NCBI GenBank assembly: GCA_017649745.1
Contig: JAGCGE010000226.1
Location: forward strand, 17,696 to 81,695
Reading direction: 5' to 3'
DNA: 64,000 bases
Origin: Clostridiales bacterium
Lineage (GTDB): Bacteria; Bacillota_A; Clostridia; Saccharofermentanales; Saccharofermentanaceae
This document shows, piece after piece, positions 30,557 to 37,918 of the stretch. Each line of letters begins with the position of its first letter. Positions within the stretch are counted from its first letter, which is position 1. The notes under the pieces were generated by a model, which worked only from the letters and a program-made list of their open reading frames with translations, was not told where the DNA came from and ran no database searches. A program made the translations under genes and the position numbers.

Positions 30557-30823
30557 TCAGTCACATTGGCAGGTTCTATGCGATTCGAACACATGAAAAC
30601 TAGTTTTGGAGACTAGCGCCTTAAACCACTCGGCCAAGAACCTAAAAGATCTGTTTTGAAACCGGACGTCTCTTTTTTTACCAACAAACACGTTGGTGGA
30701 CGGTAGCGCGACAACTTCCAACAGATATAAGTTACGTCCGCTGGGAACAATTGTAATTGACTTATACAAAAGACCTTGCGCAAGACATTTGCGAAATATG
30801 ATCATGAGCTCATTTTTATTCAT
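30557..30823 (-). CDS. hypothetical protein, up to 88 aa, overlapping tRNA-Trp
   Basis: MNKNELMIIFRKCLAQGLLY starts at 30823. About 60 residues look like a real soluble protein (PSGRNLYLLEVVALPSTNVFVGKK); the frame then continues through the whole tRNA-Trp gene to TGA at 30557. No stop occurs before the tRNA, so either the protein includes tRNA-derived sequence or the transcript is cut by tRNA processing. Confidence 0.5.
   Translation of the reverse strand: MNKNELMIIFRKCLAQGLLYKSITIVPSGRNLYLLEVVALPSTNVFVGKKRDVRFQNRSFRFLAEWFKALVSKTSFHVFESHRTCQCD
30570..30643 (-). tRNA. tRNA-Trp (anticodon CCA)
   Basis: Acceptor AGGTTCT/AGAACCT, discriminator G (Trp identity), anticodon stem CTAGT/ACTAG with CTCCAAA. 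This reads UGG; no UCA-anticodon tRNA was found in the window, although UGA is used as Trp. Position 24 is G, so it is not the classical UGA-suppressing D-arm variant. Confidence 0.9.
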
Positions 30824-30861
30824 GGTTTCGCCACCACTAGCTGATAATGAGTCAGCACCTG

Positions 30862-30935
30862 TGGCCCCTGGGAGACTTGAACTCTCGACCAACTGATTAT
30901 GAGTCAGCTGCTCTGACCAACTGAGCTAAGGGGCC
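30862..30935 (-). tRNA. tRNA-Met (anticodon CAU)
   Basis: Acceptor GGCCCCT/AGGGGCC, anticodon stem GCTGA/TCAGT with CTCATAA, T-loop TTCAAGT. Fully paired acceptor suggests elongator Met rather than initiator. Confidence 0.92.
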
Positions 30936-30944
30936 GGGAAACAC

Positions 30945-31109
30945 TTACTTCTTAGGTGCATTAGAAATCTTGTTTCCGCAGACAGTACAAAAAGCTTCAC
31001 CAGGATGCTTCTTGTCATCACGAAGATTAAAGAGCCTCATGCCCTTTCCGTAAGTCTTGTCCTGAAACTCACTCTGACAAGAACAGGGTAATACTTTAGT
31101 TAATGCCAT
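30945..31109 (-). CDS. zinc-ribbon-like small protein, 54 aa
   Basis: MALTKVLPCSCQSEFQDKTY with Cys pair CSC near residue 9 and CTVC near 45, followed by GNKISNAPKK. The two-pair spacing suggests a small zinc ribbon. This protein type is common in Bacteroides phages. Role unknown. Confidence 0.7.
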   Translation of the reverse strand: MALTKVLPCSCQSEFQDKTYGKGMRLFNLRDDKKHPGEAFCTVCGNKISNAPKK

Positions 31110-31139
31110 ATGATGTAAAATTAAAAGATTACAAATTAA

Positions 31140-31269
31140 AACAACTCAAATCACTCTCGTTTCCACTAATACTTCATATAGACTAGTACCAATTGATATT
31201 AAATGGATTCTTCCCCATACACCAGCAACTATCGCGAACAGCTGAACCCGTGGGCCCTATCGAGTTGTT
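31140..31269 (-). ncRNA. candidate structured RNA downstream of Ro60 gene
   Basis: AACAACTC/GAGTTGTT (8 bp) close 130 nt with internal short hairpins and no ORF. It follows immediately after the larger candidate Y RNA at 31274-31495, so the pair may be tandem Ro-associated RNAs. Confidence 0.45.
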
Positions 31270-31273
31270 TAAA

Positions 31274-31495
31274 TAAGAAATTTGTTGTTACTTTCCACTT
31301 GTAATTTCAGCCGCTCGTCTGTCCCAATCTCAGAGTTTTAATCAAGTGGGTCCATGTCCGTTGTCTTACGGTGTCCCATTGAGAACCTTTTGCGCTGACA
31401 CACATCATTCTCTCGAAGCCTTAAACCATGAGCAAATGGTTGTACTTCTTATCCTGTTAATTCAGGAAGCAGCCATCCTCACAACAAAATTCTTA
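31274..31495 (-). ncRNA. candidate Y RNA adjacent to Ro60, 222 nt
   Basis: The ends form a 15-nt inverted repeat with one mismatch (TAAGAATTTTGTTGT versus the complement at 31274-31288), giving a long terminal stem as in Y RNAs. The 5' arm begins at the stop codon of the Ro60 gene. Internal hairpins include CCATTTGCTCATGG and a GGACACCG...CGGACATGG region. No ORF. Y RNAs are encoded next to Ro genes in bacteria; no consensus Ro-binding bulge could be confirmed by eye. Confidence 0.5.
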
Positions 31496-33175
31496 TATTA
31501 CTATCTTTTCTACTTCATCAATAATAGAAGCAGGATTGAATTCGTTTTTAGCGATATGTTCATACAGAGACGGACCATATCCAAAGAAGAATGAAACTTT
31601 ATCTCCAGCAAGTGGAGTAGTTCCATATGCAGCAAGATCTATTACATATACATAAGGTGAGCATAAACGCAGATATTCTTTGTATACCATAGAAGTAAGA
31701 GCCTGAGAATTTATTTCATTATCAGAGATGATAATAATTCTATCATACTTCTTACTATTTGCTATAAGAAGTTCCCACGCAGTATGCAGATAAGTACCTT
31801 CATTATAAGGCATTCCTATGTCTTTTGCAAGCGCAAATACGTTTTTATTCTTATCGTATTTGTTAAATCTTGCAGTACTACCAAAGTTAACTACATCAGC
31901 TCCAGTGGCCTTTGCAATAGTTGCTGCAATAAGTCCAGCTTTATAACCACAACAAGTTGGACTTAACTCATCAAATAGATGGTTACTTCTCCAATTAGAA
32001 GAATATTGAGAACTCTCTCCAACTCTCGTCTTACCATCACTTATTCCTGCTCCCATAGAACCAGAAACGTCTACCATAATACAAGTCTTACCTGTAAACA
32101 CAGATGCAAGATTTGGAATAGACTTTATATAAGCATCTTGTAAAGCCTTTGTTACTTGAGGCGCACAATCATAATCGCGAAATTCTTTATTCACAGCATC
32201 ATACGCTAAGTCAAAGTAAATAGGAAGTACAAGATTCTTTCTAATGAGTTCTTCGTCTGATATTAACTCACACCAAGAATCAATAATTTCCTTACGAGGA
32301 TTCTTCATAATATTACGAATATTACGAAGAGCAGCAATAATACCAAGTTTCTTGTCTTTTAACAAAGATTCCCAGTTATCGGCTTTTGCTTCAGAAAGAA
32401 CAGTTTCTGCTTCTTCTTTAGTAAGTTTACCTTCTTTAACTGCTTTAGCAACTTCTTGTCCAGCAGTAGATTGTGCAACTTCCCAAGTATCTGCAGATAC
32501 TGTAATGCCTTTCATAATAGCATCGAGTGTTTTTACCATCTGTCCATTATCATCCTGAACTCTAGCTTCAGAGTTATTAGGATTTGGATGAACAAGATTG
32601 GAAATATCTATAATCGTCTTTCTATACTTAGCTAAACGATAAGTATCAAGCGATTCAATTGTCGATTTGAAACCGTTACGAACGGTGGAAGGAAGAGAAT
32701 ATCCTCCTAATGCATAGATGACATCTTTAATCTCAGACATGTCGTCTGGTCTAAAGATACATCCATTCTTACCCTTCTTTCTGTCAAACGGACCATAAAA
32801 TCTTTTACCCCATTCGGTCCCCTTAGTTAATGGAGCAAGAATTGCTGCAGCCAAATGATTAATAGACCGCATTCCTTCTCCCATACATCTTGAATAGGTA
32901 ATTGCTTGTGCAACAAAATACGGATCAAGACGTTCAATCAAGTCACGAAGCTCCTTCATTGTCTCATCCTCTGTACGATAAAATTGAGGCTGGAGCTTAA
33001 GTGTATTCAACATTGTCAGAAGTCTTAGCTTATCTGGCAATGAATAAGCAGCATAGCCTTGTCTGTTGACTGTATCTTCCTTAGGAACATTCTTTATTTC
33101 TTGAATAGTCTCTTTGGAAGCCAGTCCACCCAAAGCTGTTTTTAGCTGCAAGTTTCTGTCTTTCATCTTAGGCAT
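31493..33175 (-). CDS. Ro60/TROVE-domain protein, 560 aa
   Basis: N-terminal helical-repeat TROVE domain (about residues 45-365; e.g. DPYFVAQAITYSRCMGEG, NHLAAAILAPLTKGTEWGKR) followed by a vWA-like domain with MIDAS DVSGSMG at about 376-382 and DRIIIISDNE near 483. Ro60 forms a ring that binds Y RNA on its outside and misfolded RNA ends in its channel; bacterial homologues work with Y RNA and PNPase in RNA decay, and guide rRNA maturation under stress. In a phage with many tRNA and intron RNAs it may act in RNA quality control. Length is normal for the family. Confidence 0.92.
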   Translation of the reverse strand: MPKMKDRNLQLKTALGGLASKETIQEIKNVPKEDTVNRQGYAAYSLPDKLRLLTMLNTLKLQPQFYRTEDETMKELRDLIERLDPYFVAQAITYSRCMGEGMRSINHLAAAILAPLTKGTEWGKRFYGPFDRKKGKNGCIFRPDDMSEIKDVIYALGGYSLPSTVRNGFKSTIESLDTYRLAKYRKTIIDISNLVHPNPNNSEARVQDDNGQMVKTLDAIMKGITVSADTWEVAQSTAGQEVAKAVKEGKLTKEEAETVLSEAKADNWESLLKDKKLGIIAALRNIRNIMKNPRKEIIDSWCELISDEELIRKNLVLPIYFDLAYDAVNKEFRDYDCAPQVTKALQDAYIKSIPNLASVFTGKTCIMVDVSGSMGAGISDGKTRVGESSQYSSNWRSNHLFDELSPTCCGYKAGLIAATIAKATGADVVNFGSTARFNKYDKNKNVFALAKDIGMPYNEGTYLHTAWELLIANSKKYDRIIIISDNEINSQALTSMVYKEYLRLCSPYVYVIDLAAYGTTPLAGDKVSFFFGYGPSLYEHIAKNEFNPASIIDEVEKIVI

Positions 33176-33203
33176 AGTTGACTTTTTAAATAATTAAAAG
33201 AAA

Positions 33204-33346
33204 ACTATATTTGCAGTCCAGAAAAATTGACAAAGTATCAGAATTTCGACTGGAATCGAACCAGCAACCCTAAAATTATCAATTTTATGCTCTACCCAAA
33301 TGAGCTACGAAGTAACTTTATCGGTGACATGGACTGCAAATATAGT
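33204..33346 (-). ncRNA. tRNA-Ile-like RNA on a 17-bp stalk
   Basis: Terminal 17-bp perfect stem (arms 33204-33220 and 33330-33346), then ATGTCACC, stem GATAAAG/CTTTGTC (one G.U), TTACTTCG, then a tRNA core: TA, GCTC D-arm, anticodon arm TAAAA-TTGATAA-TTTTA (GAU), T-arm GCTGG-TTCGATT-CCAGT. The 5' acceptor strand is only TTCG pairing CGAA, so a normal 7-bp acceptor is lacking. Placed directly upstream of the Ro60 gene. Confidence 0.65.
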
Positions 33347-33380
33347 ATGTTAAAAATTAATTTCCAAATTTTTTTGAAAA

Positions 33381-33692
33381 TTATTCATCAGGATCAGGTT
33401 TTCCAAGTTTGTTGCAATTGTCGTACACGACAGTATTAAGCATCGGTCCAATTTTGGAACGACCGTTAATTGCGTCTTGCAATCCATGGAATGTCGCAAA
33501 ATCCAATGCGCAAAAGCACATTGTAGCAAACAACTGAATAGCCTCGGTTTTTCCGAGTTCTACGATACCTTGGAAGGCTACCTCAAAGATATCAGCCCAG
33601 TCCTTAACTTCAGGACATTGTTCCTTAACATCTTTGAGTGTTTGTGTAGCCTGTCTCATTACTTCTTTTTGAGCGGCTTTTGAGAGTTCCAT
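33381..33692 (-). CDS. hypothetical protein, 103 aa
   Basis: MELSKAAQKEVMRQATQTLK: entirely alpha-helical, with DWADIFEVAFQGIVELGKTE and LDFATFHGLQDAING. Start overlaps the end of the upstream gene by 34 bases. Unrecognised. Confidence 0.65.
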   Translation of the reverse strand: MELSKAAQKEVMRQATQTLKDVKEQCPEVKDWADIFEVAFQGIVELGKTEAIQLFATMCFCALDFATFHGLQDAINGRSKIGPMLNTVVYDNCNKLGKPDPDE

Positions 33693-33997
33693 TTCTTTTT
33701 GGGATTAGGGCGGGACGAACGATCGTTACCGGTGAGATTGAACCACTTCTGAGTGGACTTCTCATCAATATTCCAACCGTCCAAGAACCAACCACGATTG
33801 GTCTTGATCATCTCTCGACCAGGGATGGTTTTGTTCTTGTTCCACCAACGGATCATAAGATGTTCGTGTTCACGAACAGTCTTATTACTAACGACACTGT
33901 AAACGTCATACAGAACGCCGTTACGAACAGCAGGAATCTGCAGAACTTCCCCAGTCTCAGTGTCAACAAACTGGGTGAATTCAATTCTTTTTGCCAT
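33659..33997 (-). CDS. hypothetical protein, 112 aa
   Basis: MAKRIEFTQFVDTETGEVLQ; C-terminal tail is strongly basic (NPKKKWNSQKPLKKK), suggesting nucleic-acid binding. DTETGEV repeats a motif also found in the RepL-like protein (DEETGEV), probably coincidental. Higher GC than neighbours. Confidence 0.65.
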   Translation of the reverse strand: MAKRIEFTQFVDTETGEVLQIPAVRNGVLYDVYSVVSNKTVREHEHLMIRWWNKNKTIPGREMIKTNRGWFLDGWNIDEKSTQKWFNLTGNDRSSRPNPKKKWNSQKPLKKK

Positions 33998-34058
33998 AAG
34001 GATTATGGTTTTACTGTTACTTGTGCTTTTTAAAGTAAAAACACAATAGAAAACTTGG

Positions 34059-34119
34059 GTCTCCTATCAGGACTCGAACCCGCAATAATACCTAGTTACC
34101 GCACTAGTACATAGGAGAC
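34059..34119 (-). ncRNA. tRNA-like element lacking a D-arm
   Basis: GTCTCCTAT pairs with ATAGGAGAC (9 bp); T-arm CGGG-TTCGAGT-CCTG is present; between them is one arm TACTAG-TGCGGTAA-CTA.GTA and no D-arm. At 61 nt it resembles D-armless mitochondrial tRNAs or a decayed gene. With no normal anticodon loop it is probably not used in translation. Confidence 0.5.
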
Positions 34120-34124
34120 ACATT

Positions 34125-34430
34125 AATAATTGTAACGATTTGGGTAGTCACGTTACGATGGTCCATCGCCCAAGTACCTTTGTCTAGTTTTGATCCTCCA
34201 AAACTAGAAAAACCGAGGACTACCTCTTGTTGGCCCAGGTAGTTAGGCACTAGTTAATCAATTAGCAGTCACTAATATTGTCCAAAATTTAATATTAGTG
34301 TTAATACTTAAAAGATATAATTTACCATACTTTATATTATGTCCATATATCATTTATCTTATATGACATAACAATTCTTTTCGATAAATACCGATCTTTT
34401 AGAACTAAACGCTGCTATTCCCGTTTAATT
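34125..34430 (-). other. non-coding region with several hairpins
   Basis: Hairpins include CTAGTTTTG-GAGGAT-CAAAACTAG, GTAACG...CGTTAC and CACTAATATT...AATATTAGTG on the minus strand. No ORF. Possibly another structured RNA or a leader region; nothing further can be fixed. Confidence 0.4.
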
Positions 34431-34434
34431 GAAC

Positions 34435-34460
34435 CTTAGGGGGCTATCATGCCCCCTAAG
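34435..34460 (-). terminator. strong hairpin after the 114-aa gene
   Basis: CTTAGGGGGC/GCCCCCTAAG, 10 bp with a 6-nt loop, 16 bases past the TAG of the gene at 34477. Terminator-like although the U-run is short. Confidence 0.75.
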
Positions 34461-34476
34461 ATTATGAGCTTTGAAG

Positions 34477-34821
34477 CTACTCGACGACCTTGACAATCGT
34501 AGGATTGACAGTGACCTCGACTTCCTTGTCGAGAGCGGCCTTGAGAGCGTTCAGGTGTTCGACCTGGCGATTCCACGCCCATGCGGTCTCCTTCGCCTCG
34601 AGATATTCGTTGATCTTGCTCTGAAGATCACCGGTCTGATCGGCACCACCGACCTTACCGAGTTCGTCGATGATGGCATCAGCCTTCTCATCGGCTTCGG
34701 CTGCGCTGTCCTGGGCGGAAGCGATAGCCTGTTCAACACCACGACGGATACGCTCTTCACGACGAGTGAGAGCATCACTGCGAACACCCTGAGGGTTCAC
34801 TACGAACGAAATTCTTTTCAT
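34477..34821 (-). CDS. hypothetical protein, 114 aa, helical, GC-rich
   Basis: MKRISFVVNPQGVRSDALTR then a long Ala/Glu/Asp-rich helical region (EQAIASAQDSAAEADEKADA) and a beta end EVEVTVNPTIVKVVE. GC content and codon use are well above the AT-rich neighbours, as in the genes at 39713 and 49738-54616. Possible high-expression protein. Unrecognised. Confidence 0.65.
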   Translation of the reverse strand: MKRISFVVNPQGVRSDALTRREERIRRGVEQAIASAQDSAAEADEKADAIIDELGKVGGADQTGDLQSKINEYLEAKETAWAWNRQVEHLNALKAALDKEVEVTVNPTIVKVVE

Positions 34822-34822
34822 G

Positions 34823-35539
34823 TTACAAAATTATTTTAAAAGTTGTTGTTAGACTCGGAGCCTTAACAGACTCCACTTTAAATTCAGTTGAATTAGATTT
34901 GACTTTTGGTTCTACACCAGTAGAAAGATGTGCTGCGATACTACGCATATGATCAAATAGACCATTTATGGCTCTATGCAAAGCTGTAAGATCGTAACTT
35001 TTACATTCAGGAAACGAACCTCCAGCAGCATTGTAACCATATGCATTGGTACAGAAAACCATCTTATCTAAACTGAGTTTACTAAAAATCAAAGCGTTAC
35101 GGAAAGAAGATTCCTCCAGAAAGCAACCGCATACTTTATAATTAATAGTTTCTCCATTTACATCAAATTTGATTTTATCACCAAGTTTGATATAAGGGAT
35201 ACTTTTGTAATTATCAATAGTAATTGTTTGTTCTGGGGTTGATTCTTCTATTTTACGGAATAAAGCATTAATTATACGTTTTAATGCATCAAAATCATTA
35301 TTTTCACATTGTGGAAAAATGCCATCACCTACAGGTGAATACCCGTATATATCTCGACAATACGAACGTTTATCACGTATTCCTAGCGTATCAAAGATTA
35401 CATCATTTGATAGTCCACAACAGGTAAGATGTGATGATGTAACTTGATATCTAATCTCTTTTCCATTTAATGCAAAAATAACATCGTCTCCGATACTTGG
35501 ATGAATTATTCTATAATTCTCAATAGTAATTTTTGCCAT
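34823..35539 (-). CDS. tandem-repeat member of YGY/FPEC family, 238 aa (two domains)
   Basis: Two copies of a domain of about 100 residues: IENYRIIHPSIGDDVIFALN...DIYGYSPVGDGIFPQCENNDFDALKRIINALF, and IDNYKSIPYIKLGDKIKFDVN...NAYGYNAAGGSFPECKSYDLTALHRAINGLF. Conserved parts are the start (ITI[ED]NY), Y-G-Y, F-P-x-C and ALxxxIxxLF. It ends with TTFKIIL, a variant of the shared C-terminal tail. Related genes follow at 35541, 35945 and 36321. Function unknown. Confidence 0.75.
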   Translation of the reverse strand: MAKITIENYRIIHPSIGDDVIFALNGKEIRYQVTSSHLTCCGLSNDVIFDTLGIRDKRSYCRDIYGYSPVGDGIFPQCENNDFDALKRIINALFRKIEESTPEQTITIDNYKSIPYIKLGDKIKFDVNGETINYKVCGCFLEESSFRNALIFSKLSLDKMVFCTNAYGYNAAGGSFPECKSYDLTALHRAINGLFDHMRSIAAHLSTGVEPKVKSNSTEFKVESVKAPSLTTTFKIIL

Positions 35540-35540
35540 A

Positions 35541-35939
35541 TTACTTGTTCAAGAAAACAAGTTTCTGAAAAAAGGACGGTTTGTTATTTGACTTACAAAC
35601 GGCAGAACAAACGCCATTCTTTCTCTCTATTTCTTCGAATAATGCAACGATAACATTGCACAGAGCACGAAAGTCTCCTTTTTTGCAACGAGGAAAACCA
35701 TAGCTACAATCAGATTCGTATCCATAGGCTTTATTGCAAAATTCTGATGCACATACATTGCATTCTGTAAAAATTTTACTATCCCCTTCCCAACATCTTG
35801 CATTCTGAAGATGATCTGAATTTACTTCATAACGCAAATCGTAATAACGAAAAGGAAAAATCACATATCCATCAAAATGAGAAAGAATTTTTGGTGTTAA
35901 TGTTCTAAAATTATCTATGGTAATTGTCTTTACTGCCAT
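35541..35939 (-). CDS. YGY/FPEC family protein, 132 aa
   Basis: MAVKTITIDNFRTLTPKILS...KAYGYESDCSYGFPRCKKGDFRALCNVIVALFEEI: single copy of the domain. Extra Cys residues (CNVC, CSAVC). The C-terminus ends FFQKLVFLNK rather than the IKL tail. One base from its neighbour, so part of one operon. Confidence 0.75.
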   Translation of the reverse strand: MAVKTITIDNFRTLTPKILSHFDGYVIFPFRYYDLRYEVNSDHLQNARCWEGDSKIFTECNVCASEFCNKAYGYESDCSYGFPRCKKGDFRALCNVIVALFEEIERKNGVCSAVCKSNNKPSFFQKLVFLNK

Positions 35940-35944
35940 GTTTA

Positions 35945-36319
35945 TTAAAGCTTAATATGAAATTGACCAATTGTAGTCATTTTTATTCTCACATTAGAAC
36001 CTTTACTGAGTGTTTTAATTCTCTCAAAAATAGCACAAATGACTTTAAGTAGTGCATCATAATCCTCATATTCGCATTCTGGAAATCCAAGTTCTCCAAC
36101 ATCTTCTGCTGAATAACCATATGCTTCCGAGCAAAATTTGCAATGATCCTCAATTCCTAATACGTCTAAGATTTTACTATTAGCACTACCAGTTTCTATT
36201 CCTAGATAGCCTGCTTCAACAGTATAAATATAAGTATTACCGTTGAATACAAAAGTAACTTTATCTCCTTCTTCAACTTCAGAAAACTGTTTATAATTTT
36301 CAATAGTTAAATGCTGCAT
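35945..36319 (-). CDS. YGY/FPEC family protein, 124 aa
   Basis: MQHLTIENYKQFSEVEEGDK...EAYGYSAEDVGELGFPECEYEDYDALLKVICAIFERI: single domain; C-terminus TTIGQFHIKL carries the hydrophobic-x-IKL tail. Unknown function; same operon as the paralogues. Confidence 0.75.
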   Translation of the reverse strand: MQHLTIENYKQFSEVEEGDKVTFVFNGNTYIYTVEAGYLGIETGSANSKILDVLGIEDHCKFCSEAYGYSAEDVGELGFPECEYEDYDALLKVICAIFERIKTLSKGSNVRIKMTTIGQFHIKL

Positions 36320-36320
36320 A

Positions 36321-36719
36321 TTACAACTTGATAGAAAGATTCATCTTAGTTGGAACATGTAGTTTAATAGGAGTACATTCAGGAATAACTTTCTTTCCAG
36401 ATTCTATAGGAGACAATCCTCTACGTGCTGCAAGATTGTCAAAAAGAAACATGATCATCTTGTCTCTTTCATAATCATCGTAAAACTCTGGAAAATCACC
36501 ATGACGACGTTCTCCATAAACTTGCTTACTTACAGATTCTTTGTCAAGATGAAGTTCTGTAAAAATAGTATCATTTAATCCCCTACGAAAATTTAAGAAA
36601 GTCTCGTGTATGTCATAAACCAAAGTATTTCCTTTGGATATCTCAAAAACCAGTCTATCACTCGAAGTAATAGTATGATTTTTTAATACACTTTTATAAT
36701 TATAAACGTTGATGTCCAT
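36321..36719 (-). CDS. divergent YGY/FPEC family protein, 132 aa
   Basis: MDINVYNYKSVLKNHTITSS...KQVYGERRHGDFPEFYDDYERDKMIMFLFDNL keeps the layout (NYKS start, YG, DFPE, final helix) but has lost the Cys. Ends KMNLSIKL, again the shared tail. Confidence 0.7.
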   Translation of the reverse strand: MDINVYNYKSVLKNHTITSSDRLVFEISKGNTLVYDIHETFLNFRRGLNDTIFTELHLDKESVSKQVYGERRHGDFPEFYDDYERDKMIMFLFDNLAARRGLSPIESGKKVIPECTPIKLHVPTKMNLSIKL

Positions 36720-36720
36720 A

Positions 36721-37146
36721 TTATTCTACCTTTAACCAACCAAGTTTATATTTTAAGTAATGAAAGTACGTCTTGAATATAATTAGTTTAATAGAAGCAA
36801 TAGGACTAACATCAGTCAACGGATTAAATATGTAGTCACTAAAATAAACAAGAGTACCTTTCGGAATTATGGCATGAAAAGAAGTACATCCACCCCATTT
36901 ACATTTATTTTTATAAAAGGAATGAATACCTTCATTAATATTCATCATATGTTCCTCTTCAAAAGGATCATAATAGTTATCAATGCCAAAGTGATCAACA
37001 CTTTGAATAAAATAACCATTATGAAAGACAATTTCTTGACCAAATGTAGGACTTCTGTAAATACTTCCGTTTTTGGTCAAATTTTTAAAACAGTGTAGAT
37101 CTTTAGCTGCTTTAATTGGTTTTCTAGCTTTTATCGTTAAACACAT
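36721..37146 (-). CDS. hypothetical protein, 141 aa, Bacteroides phage type
   Basis: MCLTIKARKPIKAAKDLHCF...EGIHSFYKNK...FHAIIPKGTLVYFSDY: a conserved hypothetical frequent in Bacteroides phages (pattern MCLxI...A.kDI.cyK.L...EG.HsF......A.IPKG..Y). Biochemical role unknown. Leads the YGY/FPEC gene cluster. Confidence 0.75.
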   Translation of the reverse strand: MCLTIKARKPIKAAKDLHCFKNLTKNGSIYRSPTFGQEIVFHNGYFIQSVDHFGIDNYYDPFEEEHMMNINEGIHSFYKNKCKWGGCTSFHAIIPKGTLVYFSDYIFNPLTDVSPIASIKLIIFKTYFHYLKYKLGWLKVE

Positions 37147-37168
37147 AACATTCTATTTTAATTGGTGC

Positions 37169-37194
37169 TTTACAGAGGTATCACCCTCTGTAAA
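37169..37194 (-). terminator. hairpin terminator
   Basis: TTTACAGAGG/CCTCTGTAAA, 10-bp stem with 6-nt loop, between the genes at 37245 and 36721. AT-rich flanks on both sides make it potentially bidirectional. Confidence 0.7.
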
Positions 37195-37244
37195 ACAAAA
37201 AGACACAACGAATTTTGTACTTTGGTAACAACTATTCATTCTGT

Positions 37245-37601
37245 TTATTTAGTTAAACTTAGGATTTCGTTGTATCTTTTAAGGATCATTTTCCTTTGAG
37301 AACTAGAAAACTTAGATTCCTTCTTATCGATAAGAATCTTATTGTGCACAAGGTGATAGAGAGTTTCTATTCCCAGTTCTGCAAGAACATGAGTAATAGT
37401 TCTCTCTTTAGGTCGAAGTGTTCTAAGCAAGAAGTCATTCAGATTTAAAATCGGAAGCTCATCATACTTAGACATTATCTCGGTGGGTTCAAGAACTTGT
37501 ACATCTTCCAAGTTCAGCCCAAGCTTTTCTACGTCAAAATCGTCCTTATCATATAAGATAAAGACATCGGGATTATCCGGAAAACGGCATGAGATAAACA
37601 T
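37245..37601 (-). CDS. hypothetical protein, 118 aa
   Basis: MFISCRFPDNPDVFILYDKD; the C-terminal half LRTLRPKERTITHVLAELGIETLYHLVHNKIL resembles helix-hairpin-helix-like regions (as in RNA polymerase alpha C-terminal domains, L..LGI.TL..L), but this is a weak likeness. Unrecognised otherwise. Confidence 0.6.
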   Translation of the reverse strand: MFISCRFPDNPDVFILYDKDDFDVEKLGLNLEDVQVLEPTEIMSKYDELPILNLNDFLLRTLRPKERTITHVLAELGIETLYHLVHNKILIDKKESKFSSSQRKMILKRYNEILSLTK

Positions 37602-37666
37602 ATATCAAATGTAATAAATTTTCCAGACTACCAATCCCAACGAGGCCAATCGTATTGCATAGTCAG

Positions 37667-37918
37667 CTATTTAAGTTTTGGTAAAGATTGACTTTCATAC
37701 ATTAACTGTGTGATATCTTCTTCGGTACAATAACCAACCCTATCATCTGATATAATAGAATTCTGAGGTACTAATTCAAACTCATAAGGGGCACCAACAG
37801 TGGTGGCTGTGCCTTTCCCTTTGCGAACCACCACTGTGTACCCGTTCCTTAATTTTATACCAGCTTTATTAGATTGGTCAAAAACCAAATCTTCAAATGA
37901 ATATTTTTTCCTACTCAC
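37667..37918 (-). CDS. hypothetical protein, 83 aa
   Basis: Start is GTG at 37918 overlapping the TAG of the upstream small gene; product SRKKYSFEDLVFDQSNKAG, a beta-rich protein with KLRNGYTVVVRKGKG. Unrecognised. Confidence 0.55.
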   Translation of the reverse strand: MSRKKYSFEDLVFDQSNKAGIKLRNGYTVVVRKGKGTATTVGAPYEFELVPQNSIISDDRVGYCTEEDITQLMYESQSLPKLK

